64,000 bases of DNA from Cordilura impudica (GCA_963682025.1 OY821520.1:182334036-182398035); one strand, 5' to 3'. Shown: positions 47,072 through 58,794, counted from the first letter of the stretch. A program made the numbers and translations. The notes: generated from the letters alone by a model not told the origin.

Positions 47072-48118
47072 GGCTAACCTAACCTAACATAACCTAACAT
47101 AACATAACATAACATAACATAACATAACATAACATAACATAACATAACATAACATAACATAACATAACATAACATAACATAACATAACATAACATAACAT
47201 AACATAACATAACATAACATAACATAACATAACATAACATAACATAACATAACATAACATAACATAACATAACATAACATAACATAACATAACATAACAT
47301 AACATAACATAACATAACATAACATAACATAACATAACATAACATAACATAACATAACATAACATAACATAACATAACATAACATAACATAACATAACAT
47401 AACATAACATAACATAACATAACATAACATAACATAACATAACATAACATAACATAACATAACATAACATAACATAACATAACATAACATAACATAACAT
47501 AACATAACATAACATAACATAACATAACATAACATAACATAACATAACATAACATAACATAACATAACATAACATAACATAACATAACATAACATAACAT
47601 AACATAACATAACATAACATAACATAACATAACATAACATAACATAACATAACATAACATAACATAACATAACATAACATAACATAACATAACATAACAT
47701 AACATAACATAACATAACATAACATAACATAACATAACATAACATAACATAACATAACATAACATAACATAACATAACATAACATAACATAACATAACAT
47801 AACATAACATAACATAACATAACATAACATAACATAACATAACATAACATAACATAACATAACATAACATAACATAACATAACATAACATAACATAACAT
47901 AACATAACATAACATAACATAACATAACATAACATAACATAACATAACATAACATAACATAACATAACATAACATAACATAACATAACATAACATAACAT
48001 AACATAACATAACATAACATAACATAACATAACATAACATAACATAACATAACATAACATAACATAACATAACATAACATAACATAACATAACATAACAT
48101 AACCTATTTTAACTTAAA
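47072..48118. repeat. AACAT pentanucleotide satellite, 201 perfect units
   Basis: Positions 47,096-48,100 (1005 bases) are exact AACAT repeats without a single change. The left edge (47,076-47,095) reads CTAACCTAACCTAACATAAC-like, mixing CCTAA and CATAA units; the right edge is AACCTATTTTAACTTAAAC. CCTAA is the arthropod telomere unit (TTAGG on the other strand), which flies do not use at telomeres. All three minus-strand frames are open (repeating Met-Leu-Cys-Tyr-Val) because the unit has no stop; these are not genes. Confidence 0.95.
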
Positions 48119-48315
48119 CTTACCCAACCTAACCTAAACTAAAAATTTTACAGATTTTTAAACGCCTCCTCTGAAAGTCTGCCCAAATCGCCGTCATATA
48201 TCGAGAATTATAATTGTGCAAGGTGCAATATTTTCACCAATTTTAAATAAATTTTGAGAGGGTGAGGGAATCCTTTTCGTTCATTATAAATGAAAGTTAT
48301 CTATATTATACATAC

Positions 48316-49829
48316 CTCTTCTCCGACTTGTGCCAGTAGACCGCATCCTTATGCAAGGGATATAAATTATCATCTATTGTTGTAGGCATTATAAGTAGAC
48401 GTGTCGATTTTGTAAATGTACCACTGATAGAAATATTCTTGAATATCAACGCATAGTCAATGGGTTCTTCTAACAACTCGCCACAACTGCTAACATTGTC
48501 ATTGGCACACCCATATAATGCACATACTTTAATATTACTCCATTCCTCTTTTTCATAAGTACGTCTCCCATTAAATACACCTACACGGTACTTATAATTT
48601 GTGTTATTTAAGTATAAACTATCAACGGTATCAGTTTCAATATTGAAGGTACAACAAAGAATAATTGCTGAGAGAAATTTTTTGGCTGTGATAAGTCCAA
48701 TAATACAGAGGTGTAATTTATAATTTGTGGATCCTGCAGCAGACGCATGTCACTTTTAATAGTTTTTGACTTTCTGCGTTCAATTCTGGTTTCCTGTAGG
48801 CTTTGAGCATTTTTCGGCACACGTGCCTTGTACAGTTTACGTTCACCTACTCCGTTAACCATAACTGAGATCAAACCGCCTTGGCTACCAGCATAAATGC
48901 CAGAACCAGTAGTACCACTTCGTGGATAACTAGCTCCAGCAGCCAATAAATTTACATTATTTCCCCACGCCCATGCATGTTGAAGTTGTACAGCTATGCG
49001 GATAATAGAACCAATTACTATAAAATAATGAAAAAAAATAATATCAATTACCTGTTAAAAATGGTAGTTCTGAATAGAATAGACTGGTGAAGATAAAATC
49101 TTTTATGCCAAAACGGTCAACCAACTCTTGGGCTGGTGTATAAAAGAGCATATCAAAACATATGAAATGGCCAAAACGAACACCAAAATCCGTGTCGAAT
49201 ATGGCGTATTCCGGTTCATAGGTGGTATTCTTGTTTTCAACATACACATGGACTTTGCGATACCGCGATATAACACGGCCTTCTCGATCAAAAACCACAT
49301 TGGTATTGTAGATATTTAAATTATCACTAGCACAAGGACGTGGATCATGTTGGACAGAGGAACAGTTTTCCTTTTCAGTTAAATTAATTACCAAATATTT
49401 ATGCATACGACGTGCTGCACAAGACAACTCCTTAAAAAAATCGTCATACAAGTTGGTTTCCCTTGACAGACATGGAATAATGCCATCTTTACTATCAGGT
49501 ACAAACGATAACTGGAATGCGTTATTTAAGGTACCCTCTGGAAAAACTATTATATCAGTATCGTTGGCCTCTTCTGACTCTATAATATTTAAATAAGATT
49601 GCAAGTGGTCAGCTAACAACTCAGACGAAGACATGCCACGAACTGTAGGTCTGAATTCTACTACCCCAGCTGTATAAAAAGATGTATCAACATAAACCTG
49701 TTCGAAGAAATAAATTATCAAGCAACTTTTTAAAGTTGTAATGTATTTATTATATCTATATAAACCTACAGCTTTATTGCCGTAAACTGTAAATATTAAC
49801 AGCCATACAATAGTGAGTCGACCTTCCAT
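48316..49829 (-). CDS. Vanin-like/biotinidase-family amidohydrolase (partial, frameshifted)
   Basis: Nitrilase-superfamily enzyme related to pantetheinase (vanin) and biotinidase, which hydrolyse amide bonds of pantetheine or biotinyl compounds outside the cell. Exon 1 is 49,770-49,829 (20 codons, hydrophobic signal peptide), intron 49,698-49,769 (72 nt), exon 2 49,052-49,697, intron 48,994-49,051 (58 nt), exon 3 48,316-48,993, then donor GTATGT. The first intron is in frame without stops, so it looks coding at first sight. Triad: Glu74 in VFPEGTLN, Lys168 in SRYRKVHVY, Cys200 in GHFICFDMLF. N-glycosylation sites occur (NDT, NLT, NCS, NTT). LLAAGASYPRSGTTGSGIY is the conserved vanin block. 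One frame slip near 48,670 separates it from LSAIILCCTFN onward; it could be a sequencing error or decay. The last exon was not found. About 460 residues are present, against roughly 500-550 in fly relatives. The exact substrate is unknown. Confidence 0.8.
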
Positions 49830-49852
49830 GTTCTTCCACAGTTTCTAACTTT

Positions 49853-49884
49853 CCACCGTTGACTGCACGAGTTTATTTTTATAA
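49853..49884 (-). promoter_or_regulatory. Candidate core promoter of vanin-like gene
   Basis: On the minus strand TATAAAAA (49,876-49,883) is followed about 20 bases later by GCAGTCAAC, a plausible initiator. That is 25-35 bases before the ATG at 49,829, leaving a very short 5' leader. Spacing fits a fly TATA/Inr promoter. Confidence 0.45.
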
Positions 49885-50301
49885 CTAAAGATAATATAGA
49901 GGTTCCGTAAACACCGATCGCTAATGTCAAAGCTTTTTCTCTCTTACGTTTTACTCTCACTTTCTCTCTGATTTATTCTAATCTTGTCTAGACTCTAATT
50001 AGCTTTGGAATCCGTTTCTTTCTAAATTCTGTTGCATACTTTATGGGGGTGTTTACTTTTTGATTGTATGCAGTATTGCCATTTTGATCTTTTGAGGCAT
50101 ATGTACTCGGTTATTTTCAAAAAATTCGCTTTTTAAAAAATGACGGCTTAAGGATTCATTAATTTAGCATTTCGTGTAATTTGAAGTACTCTCGTTTCCC
50201 TATACAAACCCTGATGACGGAAAGGCATTCAGTATATATATTTATTTATTGTCTATGGAATAATCCTTACAGACTACTTAAAGTATATATCTTATATATA
50301 A
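49885..50301. other. Upstream region of vanin-like gene
   Basis: No coding frame. It is less AT-rich near the gene (CT-rich runs at 49,930-49,975) and ends at the family A insertion at 50,302. It probably holds the regulatory DNA of the gene, but I see no site I can name. Confidence 0.4.
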
Positions 50302-50735
50302 CAAGTAAGAAAATAATAGTCGGTCTACACCGACTATAGATACCCTATACCATGCGATTGGAGACTCTACCTCTTAGGTCCAACTAATTGGATATAGAAA
50401 ATAAGCATAAACAAAAGTTCATATCGGATGCTATATTTATATGGGGACTAGGTTGAAAAATGGACCGATCCTGACCATATTTGGTAAAGTCACTTATTTT
50501 GCAATTTGGTTGTTTTTTTACAGATTTAACTGAAGACTAACTTAAGATTTAACTTAGCTTCATATGGGGCTGTAACTAAGAATTGTTATATAGGGTTTAT
50601 TTTTTGACTACTGATTAATGAATGTACTTAACAGTCACAAATCCAATTTGACCGAGATCTGTAAGATAATTTGGATGCTATGGCAATTTAAGTCGACCTC
50701 ATAGGGGTCATTTGAATGTGGACTAGATCTGAACA
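50302..50735 (-). mobile_element. Family A copy, truncated
   Basis: The left end is intact (CAAGTAAGAAAATAATAGTC, hairpin GTCGGTCTACACCGAC), and the match runs through AATTTAAGTCGACCTCATAG. It stops at about 50,735, before the internal microsatellite and the other end. Moderately diverged. Confidence 0.8.
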
Positions 50736-51149
50736 GTTTTTTACTATAAAATTTAAAAACAGTTATTTCATTGTAAAGAATTTCGAATAATAAGTATACA
50801 ACAGTAGTTGTTTTTGCGATTTTTTCATCTCTCTTTTTTAGAAGCTACTCTTTTCTAAAGAAGCTACTCTTATAACACAAATAGGGTTACAACTGTATTT
50901 TTTTGCGAAAGACTAGAAGACCACTGTGTATCGTTTTCTTGCAAAAAGTGAAAATTGAGAAATTTTGAGTTGACTCACTTTAGAGATACAGGTGCGATAT
51001 GTACATATTAAACCAATTTGAAAAGTTGCGGAAAATCCAAATAAGTATTTAATATCATATAACTGGAGTACTATAATAGTGAAAGCCTCGGGATTTTGTG
51101 TGAGTTTATAAGTTATCAACGTTAGTACTCGGCAAAAATTAATTAATCA

Positions 51150-52770
51150 GGTCAGTGAATATTAAATGTTATATCTAGAGTATTGTAACAGTAAAAGCCT
51201 TGGCCTTTGCTAAGGTCATGAGTTATTAATGTGAGCAGTTTCCCGAAAATAGGCGGGATCGGACTAATGGGCGTGGCACCTCCTATACAAAAAATATGAG
51301 GTACTATGAAAATGACAGTCTTGAAATTTTTGACTAGTACATTACTTACCATTGTGAGCAGTCGTGGAAAATATGGGCGAAATTGCTAAAAATCAAAAAT
51401 CGCCAAAAAAAAAAAAAAAAAAATCGCTAATAAAAATCGCCTAATACAAAAATTGCACGAACCTAAAATCGCGAATAACAGAAATCGCAAAAAATAAAAT
51501 CGCCAAAATCAAAAAGAAAAATCGCTAAGGGCAAAAACAAAAACAAAAATCACTAAAACAAAAAATCACCAAAATAAAAAGTTGCGAATCACCAAAATAA
51601 AAACTTAACAAAAATCCCCAAAACTTAAATTCACAAAAAACAAAAAAGGTCAAAAACGAAAATCGCGAATAATAAAAATCGCCAAACCGAAAATCGCGAA
51701 TAACAAAAATGGCAAAGAACAAAATACCCAAAACTCAAAAATCAACCAAACCGAAAATCGCGAATACTAAAAATCGGCAAAATCAAAAACCGCCAAAATC
51801 AAAAATCACTAAAACCAAAAATCGCCAAAATCAAAAGTCGCGAATAATAAAAAACGCCGAAACCGAAAGTCGCGAATGACAAAAAACTCAAAAAACAAAA
51901 AACGCCAAAAATCAAAAAATGACGTAACCGAAAATCGTGAATAACAAAAATTGCCAAAATCAAAAAATGCCAAACTCAAAATTCGCAAATACAAAAATCG
52001 ACAAATTGAAAAATCGCCAAATGTAAATAAAATAGTTTTCTACAAAATGTATTCCCAGTTTTTTAATTCGCTACGATGAGTGTGGCGAAGCGCATCGGGT
52101 TACAGCAAGTAGGGTAAAAAATTGAGTTTTGTACGTTTGTAGGTTTGTTTGTTTGTGGTTTATAGGAAACTAGACCCCTGGACCGATAGTCTTGAACTTT
52201 TTACAGTAGGGAACTGCCAATCCGGAAGGAGCAATAGGTTATATTTTTTTGGATTTTTCAAGTGGGCACCTCCCATATGAACTGAATGTTTAACATCTAA
52301 TTTTAACATATAATATCTGGAGTACTACCGCAGCAAGAGTTCTGAAACTATGTACATGTACATATTAAACTAATTTGCCAATAAATATTTAATATCATTT
52401 AACTCGAGTACTAAGTTATTAAGGTGTGTAGTCGCACAAAAAAGGGCGGGATCGGGCCAATGGGCAAGTCACCCCCATTCATAGTAAATATTATATGTCA
52501 TACATCTGGAGTACTGTAATAATGAAAGCCTTGGAACTTTGTTAGAGTTCATAAGTTATTAATGTGCGTAGTCTGTTGAATAATAGGCGGGATCGGGCCA
52601 GTAGGCGTGGCACCCCCGTTAAAAGTAAATATTAAATGTTATACATCTGGAGTACTGTAATAATGAAAGCCTTGGAACTTTTTCAGAGTTCTTTGGTTAT
52701 AATGTGAGTAGTCGATATCGGACCAATGTGGGCAATGTCGGCCCATTGGTCCTCCTATACCAAAAATATG
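51150..52770 (-). repeat. Family B tandem-repeat element, reverse copy
   Basis: Units of about 110-160 bases repeat the sequence ATCTGGAGTACTGTAATA, AAGCCTTGGAACTTT, AGTTATTAATGTG, GGCGGGATCGG and GGCGTGGCACC. These are the reverse complement of the units at 61.2-62.3 kb. The element-type end GCGAAGCGCATCGGGTTA at 52,084-52,101 is the reverse complement of TAACCCGGTGTGCTTCGC at 59,501. The array is split by a minisatellite at 51,370-52,020. No coding capacity was seen. Confidence 0.7.
51370..52020. repeat. AAAATCGCCAAAA-type minisatellite
   Basis: About 650 bases made of variants such as AAAATCGCGAATAACAAAAATCGCC with a loose period of 13-16 bases or twice that. The same motif, reversed, occurs at 61,035-61,155 inside the other family B copy, so it is part of that element. 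Confidence 0.8.
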
Positions 52771-54603
52771 AAGCACTATGAAAATTCTGCGAACTGAATC
52801 AAAATTAGCATAGTTCGTGCAATAATATTTGATGGTTATAAAGTTATAATATCTTGATGATCAAAAAGTAATACCTATATTTATTTCGTTGCAAAGAAAT
52901 TCAGATTTAAAACTATCATTTAGCAGTTTTAACAGGAAAGTAACATTTAGCATATGTTTGCGACTTTTCAATATAGGAAGTTAAATTAGAGCCAAACGAT
53001 TTTCATAAGATGGCAATCCCGTAGTAGGATGCCAACTAAAACCACGAAGGCAAAATAACAAAAATTGTATCTGAACTGATTCAATTTTGTTCGAATGTAT
53101 ATGATATTGCGGATCCCAGACTACAGATCATATTCGAGTATTGGTATTTCCAAGGTAGTAAACAATTATTTTGTCGATACGAATTCGAAAACTATTTAGC
53201 CCACTGTTTAATGAACCCAAGTACACCAGAAGCTTTGTTTATTGTTAGCGAAATATGTCTTCTAAAGTCTAATTTTATATCTCAGAAGTACGCCTAGGTC
53301 ATTGAATGAATCCACTAAATCAAGCACAGCATTACAGTTGTTTAGCTGCCTTTTACTTAAGTGCAATTTGGCTATAACTGCACAAAATGTTTGTTTTGGT
53401 TTTTATTTTCAAAATTCAATAATTATCTTTTTCTTTAAGTGCACTTTTTGTACCTGCACATTTAAGATAAGCGCCTCATATTTTTGAAGGTTTTTAATTG
53501 TTTTCATAAAAAAGTCACATTTAGCTGTCTCTTACGAAAAACAAAATCAAAACAAGTGGAGTGTAAAAGACGTTATTAAGTTTGTTTATATTACAATACC
53601 ACTCTTAATGGAAAAAAAATATATAAGTTTTTCAAATAGTTTTGGAATAGCAATTAATTTAGCAATAGCTCTATAATTCGAAATACCAGCTTAAATCCAG
53701 ACTTAAACAAGGGAATAATAAACGATTCTTTCCAAATGGGAGGAAAGTAAGCCAATTTAAGGGAACTGTTAAACTTATAAATCAAGGGAATGTACAATGA
53801 ATGTGCGCAACGCTTTAAAGTGCAACTGGGAACCCCTTCAGAACAAGCAGTATACGACAATTTCAATTCTGTCAGAGCATTCAGAATTGTATGTTTATTA
53901 ATGGATGGTATATTAATAATTGAAGATTCCGGTATTCTGAATCGATACTGATTGTTGATATTAAATACTGTCGAAGAATAAGTTGATGCAAAAAAGTATG
54001 AAAACATATTACTTAAGAGTTATCATCTGCAGATTCTAAATCACCGTACTTCATAACCGATGGAAAGTCTTTGAGAATTAATAAATTTATAAAAATGATT
54101 TTGGTACTTCATAACCGATGGAAAGTCTTTGAGAATTAAAAAATTTATAAAATGATTTTGGTTTAATTTTTAGATTATTTCTTACTTTAATTAAATATTT
54201 ATTATATGACAATTGATTAGCAATAGTAAATTCTGATCTTGATAATGAGTATTCCATATGCTCCATCAATGTTTTATATTTTTGTTATTTTTTAACATTT
54301 TGTTGTTCTTATTTTTAAGTCGAGATAGATGTATTGTATTCCAAGGAATATCATTCGATTTTGGAGGTGCCGAAAAATATTCAAAAAGATGATCATAAAA
54401 TGTATACAGACACATTTATCCAGTCAATTTGGAAAAGATGAAGTTGTAAATTCTGGTAATTTGTTTTATTAAAGCAAAAGGTTTTATAGGTGTGAGTTAA
54501 ATTTTTTATGCAGAGGATAGGGACAAAAGCAAGGCATGTCAAGCGTTGACTGGTATATATCTTCTGGTTTAAAAATAGGGCTATATCGTAATATAGAAAA
54601 GTC

Positions 54604-55550
54604 ATTATGATTATATTTGTAACGAGCTTACTGGTCCTTGCTAGTGATGCAAATAAAACAACTTTTATGACATCATTTGCCCAACGTTTCGTTCCTTTTT
54701 GGGAACATTTTCAAGAGCTTTTTTATTGAACTAGAAAAAATAATTTTTTTTTCTTAATTAATTAGTTTTATAATGTATACAAAATAAGTTATAATTTACA
54801 TTTTTCTGTTGTTATTGCATTTGTCAAAACTTGCTGCTATTATTATAAATTTTATAATTTAAAAAATATATATTAAATTTTTTTAATTTTTTGTCAATCA
54901 CTAAATTAAATAAATAAATAATTGTAACAATAATCAAAAAGAAAAACTGGACTTCACAAAACAAAAATATCACAGTTGCGTAGCCTACAATATCACAGTA
55001 TAAACTAAACTAATTTTGTCTTTGTCCTCCTTACTATTCATACATGTTTTTATTTTTTGTTGTATTCTTAAGCTCTCTAAAGTTAATCGTTTATTTTCGT
55101 TACATTCATAGTCTAAGATCTTAACATGTTCAAAGTCCGCATGATGTTTTTGCGTCATCAAATGTTGACTTAGCGCTGTTGTTGCTCTTCCTTTTTCTCT
55201 GTCCTTTTTGTGCTCTGCTATTCTTGTTTTCAATGCGCGCTTTGTTGTTCCTATATAGTTGTTGTTGCAGTTTTTAATATATATTTTTTAAATTATAAAA
55301 TTTATAATAATAGCAGCAAGTTTTGACAAATGCAATAACAACAGAAAAATGTAAATTATAACTTATTTTGTATACATTATAAAACTAATTAATTAAGAAA
55401 AAAAAAATTATTTTTTCTAGTTCAATAAAAAAGCTCTTTAAAATGTTCCCAAAAAGGAACGAAACGTTGGGCAAATGATGTCATAAAAGTTGGTTTATTT
55501 GCATCACTAGCAAGGACCAGTAAGCTCGTTACAAATATAATCATCATAAT
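54604..55550 (-). mobile_element. Penelope-like fragment with inverted terminal repeats
   Basis: Arms at 54,604-54,877 and 55,273-55,550 are about 275-base near-identical inverted repeats. Between them, on the minus strand, lies a GIY-YIG endonuclease fragment. In each arm, GTTCC...GGAAC forms a stem followed directly by GAAACG (55,445-55,466 on plus in the right arm; mirrored on minus in the left). This is the layout of hammerhead stem II plus GAAA; the upstream CUGAUGA part is degenerate (CTTTAAAAT/CTTGAAAAT). Penelope-like elements are known for GIY-YIG endonucleases, hammerhead motifs in their terminal repeats, and 5'-truncated copies bounded by inverted repeats. Confidence 0.75.
54985..55305 (-). 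pseudogene. GIY-YIG endonuclease domain of Penelope-like element
   Basis: The minus strand from about 55,290 reads NCNNNYIGTTKRALKTRIAE, continuing EHKKDREKGRATTALSQHL, HADFEHVKILDYE and NKRLTLESLRIQ up to a stop at 54,985. The YIG motif, the Arg in the following helix (KTRIAEHK) and the Glu of LTLESLRI are the family's conserved and catalytic positions. It matches the C-terminal domain of Penelope reverse transcriptases. The N-terminal RT and the GIY half of the motif are missing because the copy is 5'-truncated at the inverted arm. The remaining frame has no stop, so this fragment is fairly young. Confidence 0.75.
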
Positions 55551-56240
55551 TTGGTCTCTGGTCATCAAAAAAATTCTGAAAAGTCATTATGTTCGTTCAC
55601 GAAAAGCTCCAACATTCTACCAAATACATTTGTGATGGAGTTGACTTGCAAAAGACAATTTTTCAAAAAAAAAAAAAAAAAAAACTTGAACAAATCTAGC
55701 TTAAGAATCAGTAGAATGAGATGGGGCTAAATAACTGATGTCAGGATCAGCCTTCCGTGTTAAAATCTCCAATTAACATTAATAAATCAGATGGTTTAAA
55801 ATAATTTTGTGTTAAATCAGCAGCTTTCAGATGTTCCTCATAAACAGAAAGAGGAGAATTATGTAGAATGTATGAGCAAATAATGTACATGGATTTGTTA
55901 TTAATTTTAGCTAAGCACATATAATCACAATATGTAAAAAATCATTTAAGATAATTTCTTCAAACAAAAATACTTTTAGTATGGCAACCAATACGTCATT
56001 ACCAGACCTTTTTATTACGTTATCACACTGACTTTTATCAGATCCACTTCTTTCACATATTTCTCTATCTTTTTTGGAAATTTGGTATTTAGAACAAAAT
56101 ACCTCAGTGTTATTAACTTTTGAACTGCACCAGGTTTCAGTGAATATAGATATATGTTTATTTTAGCCAAAGCTATTGCAATAAATTGATGAAAGTTTTC
56201 AATTCATACGTCTAACGTTTTGATACAAGATGTATATTAG

Positions 56241-57414
56241 TTTTTTATATTTTGATCAACGGCTTTAGGAATGCTAGCATTATCTTCTTTATATATAAAT
56301 TCACGAATTAATACTGTAAAGACTTCTCCGGGGTTAACCTTTGGAGGTACGTTCTGGGATGGTTCAAATGACGAACAGGGCGGTAAGGTTTGGGATCCTA
56401 GAGATTAACCTGTGAGAGATCGTCTTGTGTCAGTGTATAATTTCTCGCGAGATGGAGAAATTATAACCGATTTTTTGCAAGTGAAAAAATAATGAAAATA
56501 GAGAAGTATAAGATATGTATATGTATTTTTTATTTATTATAAAAATTGTATGGGAAAACCACGAGATGGGTTTTAGAGGTTGTACGCTCACCGTATTGTG
56601 TGAAAGCTGCAGAGTAAGTGACTAATGTAAAAAAGGTTTAGTATAATTACAGCTTATTAAAATGGATAATTTTAGGTTACGATACTTTTATGATAAATTA
56701 ATGCAATTCACAATAGGGTTTGGTTACTCGTTACAAGAAATTAATGTGCAAATTCAAATACATTAGCTTACGATGAGTGTTATGTTGAGTATAATAAACA
56801 ATTATTATTTTTTAAATTCAATTTCGGTTAATTCATTTTTTTTATATCAATATTTTATTTCTCTAAATTAATGAATTTAGACAAATACGTTTTTATGCCA
56901 AGAACTGGGATTGGCGATGTGTTCAAATGGGTCTTAGGAACAATTATTTCGAATGATGCTCTTTTTCTGAAATTCAGGAATACAGTTTTGAATTTTAGAG
57001 ATAATAGAATTTTATCTGATAAGATTTTGTTTCTTGAGCGAAATGTGTAGCAAATACAGTTTTTTTTGAGGAATTGTTCAGAGCCCCTTAGGAGTGGATA
57101 TTGATTCCATAACACTTGTAGGGCTTACATTTTAAGTACGTTGAAGATGTTGAAGCAGACCGAATTGGGGATGCAGCATCAAAATTAATCAATCGACCAG
57201 AGTTTTCAGGATTAGTAAGAAAAATTATTAGCCATAGCGTTCTATGTATTGAAAAAACATTTGTAGCAACAATGTTCAGAGCATGCTGAGTACTATTGTT
57301 ATTAACATTGGAAGGAATTGGAAAAGCATCTCTTTCATTTTATATAGGAGTAGGTTTATTTATTAATATTTCGACGGACCCAAAATATATTTTATATTAA
57401 TTATAATATATTTA
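56241..57414. other. Unassigned stretch
   Basis: Includes a less AT-rich part (56,325-56,480). The plus-strand phrase SKLINRPEFSGLVRKIISHS near 57,180-57,236 looks like degraded coding sequence, but I cannot assign a family. The ORF on the minus strand at 56,855-57,115 shows no motif. Confidence 0.35.
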
Positions 57415-58210
57415 AACTAAAATGAGAAAAGTGCCATTTTGGTGTTTTACAAATGAATTTATACAGTGCTGTATTGAAACGTTAAGCTGACTCTTGTTAT
57501 AAATAGAAATCATTTTGATCACCTTTAAACATATCAGACTCCGATGTAATGTAATAGATTGAATAGTCTTTTGTGTTAAATCAGGCGAATATGCTGATTT
57601 TGGTACGATATAAGTCGAACTTTGTGCGAAATGGGCTCGAAAGACCAATGCAGTGTGAGACGGTACATTATTGTGGTGCGAAAACGAAGAGCTGTCTGCC
57701 CACAATTCTGGCCGATTTTTGTGAATAGATTTACGCAAATGCCGCTTTACACTTGGATGTTATCCCTTGCTAACAGTTTGGCTCAGCGAGAAGATTTCAT
57801 AGAATAACATATTACAATGACATTGACTTTGACGTCATTTCTTCGCTCTTGCACAATATTCGCTTTATTTAAAACTTCGGTCGCAGGAATTCAGCCAAGT
57901 CTCGTCATCCATAATAATGCGTTTCACTGTTTCTGAAATATTAATGCGACGCTCCAAAAAAATTTTGTGATTTTTGGATCAATCGAGATCCCTTAAAATA
58001 TTTTGATCTGATCCTTATGAAATGTCAACAGAAGCAGCAAGATCTGCCAATCGACAATTTTTTGCTACCAAATATTTGATATCCAGTACATATCATTCAT
58101 CAGTGGATGTTTTCTTGTCCAGGGCGGTCTTTCTCCTTGATGCTTTCTCTGCCTACTTTCAACAAAATTTAATAGCGCATCTTTGTTTTATAAAATCGAT
58201 TTGCCCAAAT
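57415..58210 (-). pseudogene. mariner-type transposase relic
   Basis: The minus strand gives, in order, LADLAASVDIS (helix-turn-helix), KRIIMDDETWLN (first catalytic Asp block, mariner D-E-T/S-W), a stretch with stops, then RKSIHKNRPELWADSS, FSHHNNVPSHTALVFRAHF (second Asp block; the usual HHDNAPSHT has lost its Asp to Asn) and SAYSPDLTQKTI (third Asp block, YSPDLAP). This is the standard block order of mariner transposases. Several stops and shifts exist and a catalytic Asp is lost. No terminal repeats were located. Confidence 0.75.
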
Positions 58211-58794
58211 ATATAAATCCGCAAAGTTTAAATTGAAAAGTCACTGTTTTCCTTGGGCACAGTATTGCAGTGGCTATGAAAAGAAGTCGGACCCAAAATT
58301 AATTTTATTTAATAGTGCATTTTTAAGAGAAAATTTTTTACTAAAAGTAAAATAATGCGCTGAACTAAATGACTGTTGACTATTTTGTTCTAAATAGGTC
58401 GAGAAGGATATCCAATTATTGAAGACGTGAGAGATATTACAATAAAATATTACAACAAAAGTAACTTACCTCCCATAATGGAAAAATGATTAAATATGTC
58501 AAAATCAATGACTTGCGAAATTTAATTGAACGAATAACCCGAATCTTAAATACAGATATAAGAAGCAAAGCACTACAACTTAATATTAAAACAACAAAAT
58601 TAAAGTATATTTTAACTAATTTTAGTTATTTTCCAAATTTTAATATTTATCAAATTTTTTAAATTCTTTCAGTTCTTTTAAACATCAAACCATTGGGACT
58701 ACTTTTGGAGAATTACGAAGAATTTAATAAATTATTTTTTCTTAAGTCATTTTTTTAAATACGTGAAATGTTCTTCTTTATATACACTACACAT
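58211..58794. other. AT-rich stretch, nothing recognised
   Basis: No coding frame or element end supported. Confidence 0.45.

Larger units (their letters stand above)
52830..56240 (-). pseudogene. Jockey-type LINE relic, interrupted by a Penelope-like fragment
   Basis: Read along the minus strand. Endonuclease pieces at 56,200-55,740 (FTETWCSSKVNNTEVF, then after shifts SMYIICSYI and LMLIGDFNT). RT pieces at 54,269-54,087 and 54,007-53,654 (ILNALTELKLSYTACSEGVP, LAYFPPIWKESFIIPLFKSG). The RT C-terminal region at 53,340-52,830 (LDLVDSFNDLGVLL, NKASGVLGFIK). Block order and wording fit Jockey-clade ORF2 without RNase H. Many stops are present. The stretch 54,604-55,550 is a later insertion. 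A short direct duplication (TACTTCATAACCGATGGAAAG) occurs at about 54,048 and 54,103. Old and inactive. Confidence 0.6.

Noticed and set aside
47074..48100. Three overlapping ~335-residue open frames of repeated MLCYV on the minus strand
   Set aside because: They are by-products of the AACAT satellite, which has no stop codon in that direction. All three frames are equally open.
48316..48330. Stop codon just after the third exon taken as the natural end of the vanin-like protein
   Set aside because: A good GTATGT donor sits exactly there, and the protein would be shorter than its relatives, so a further exon is more likely.
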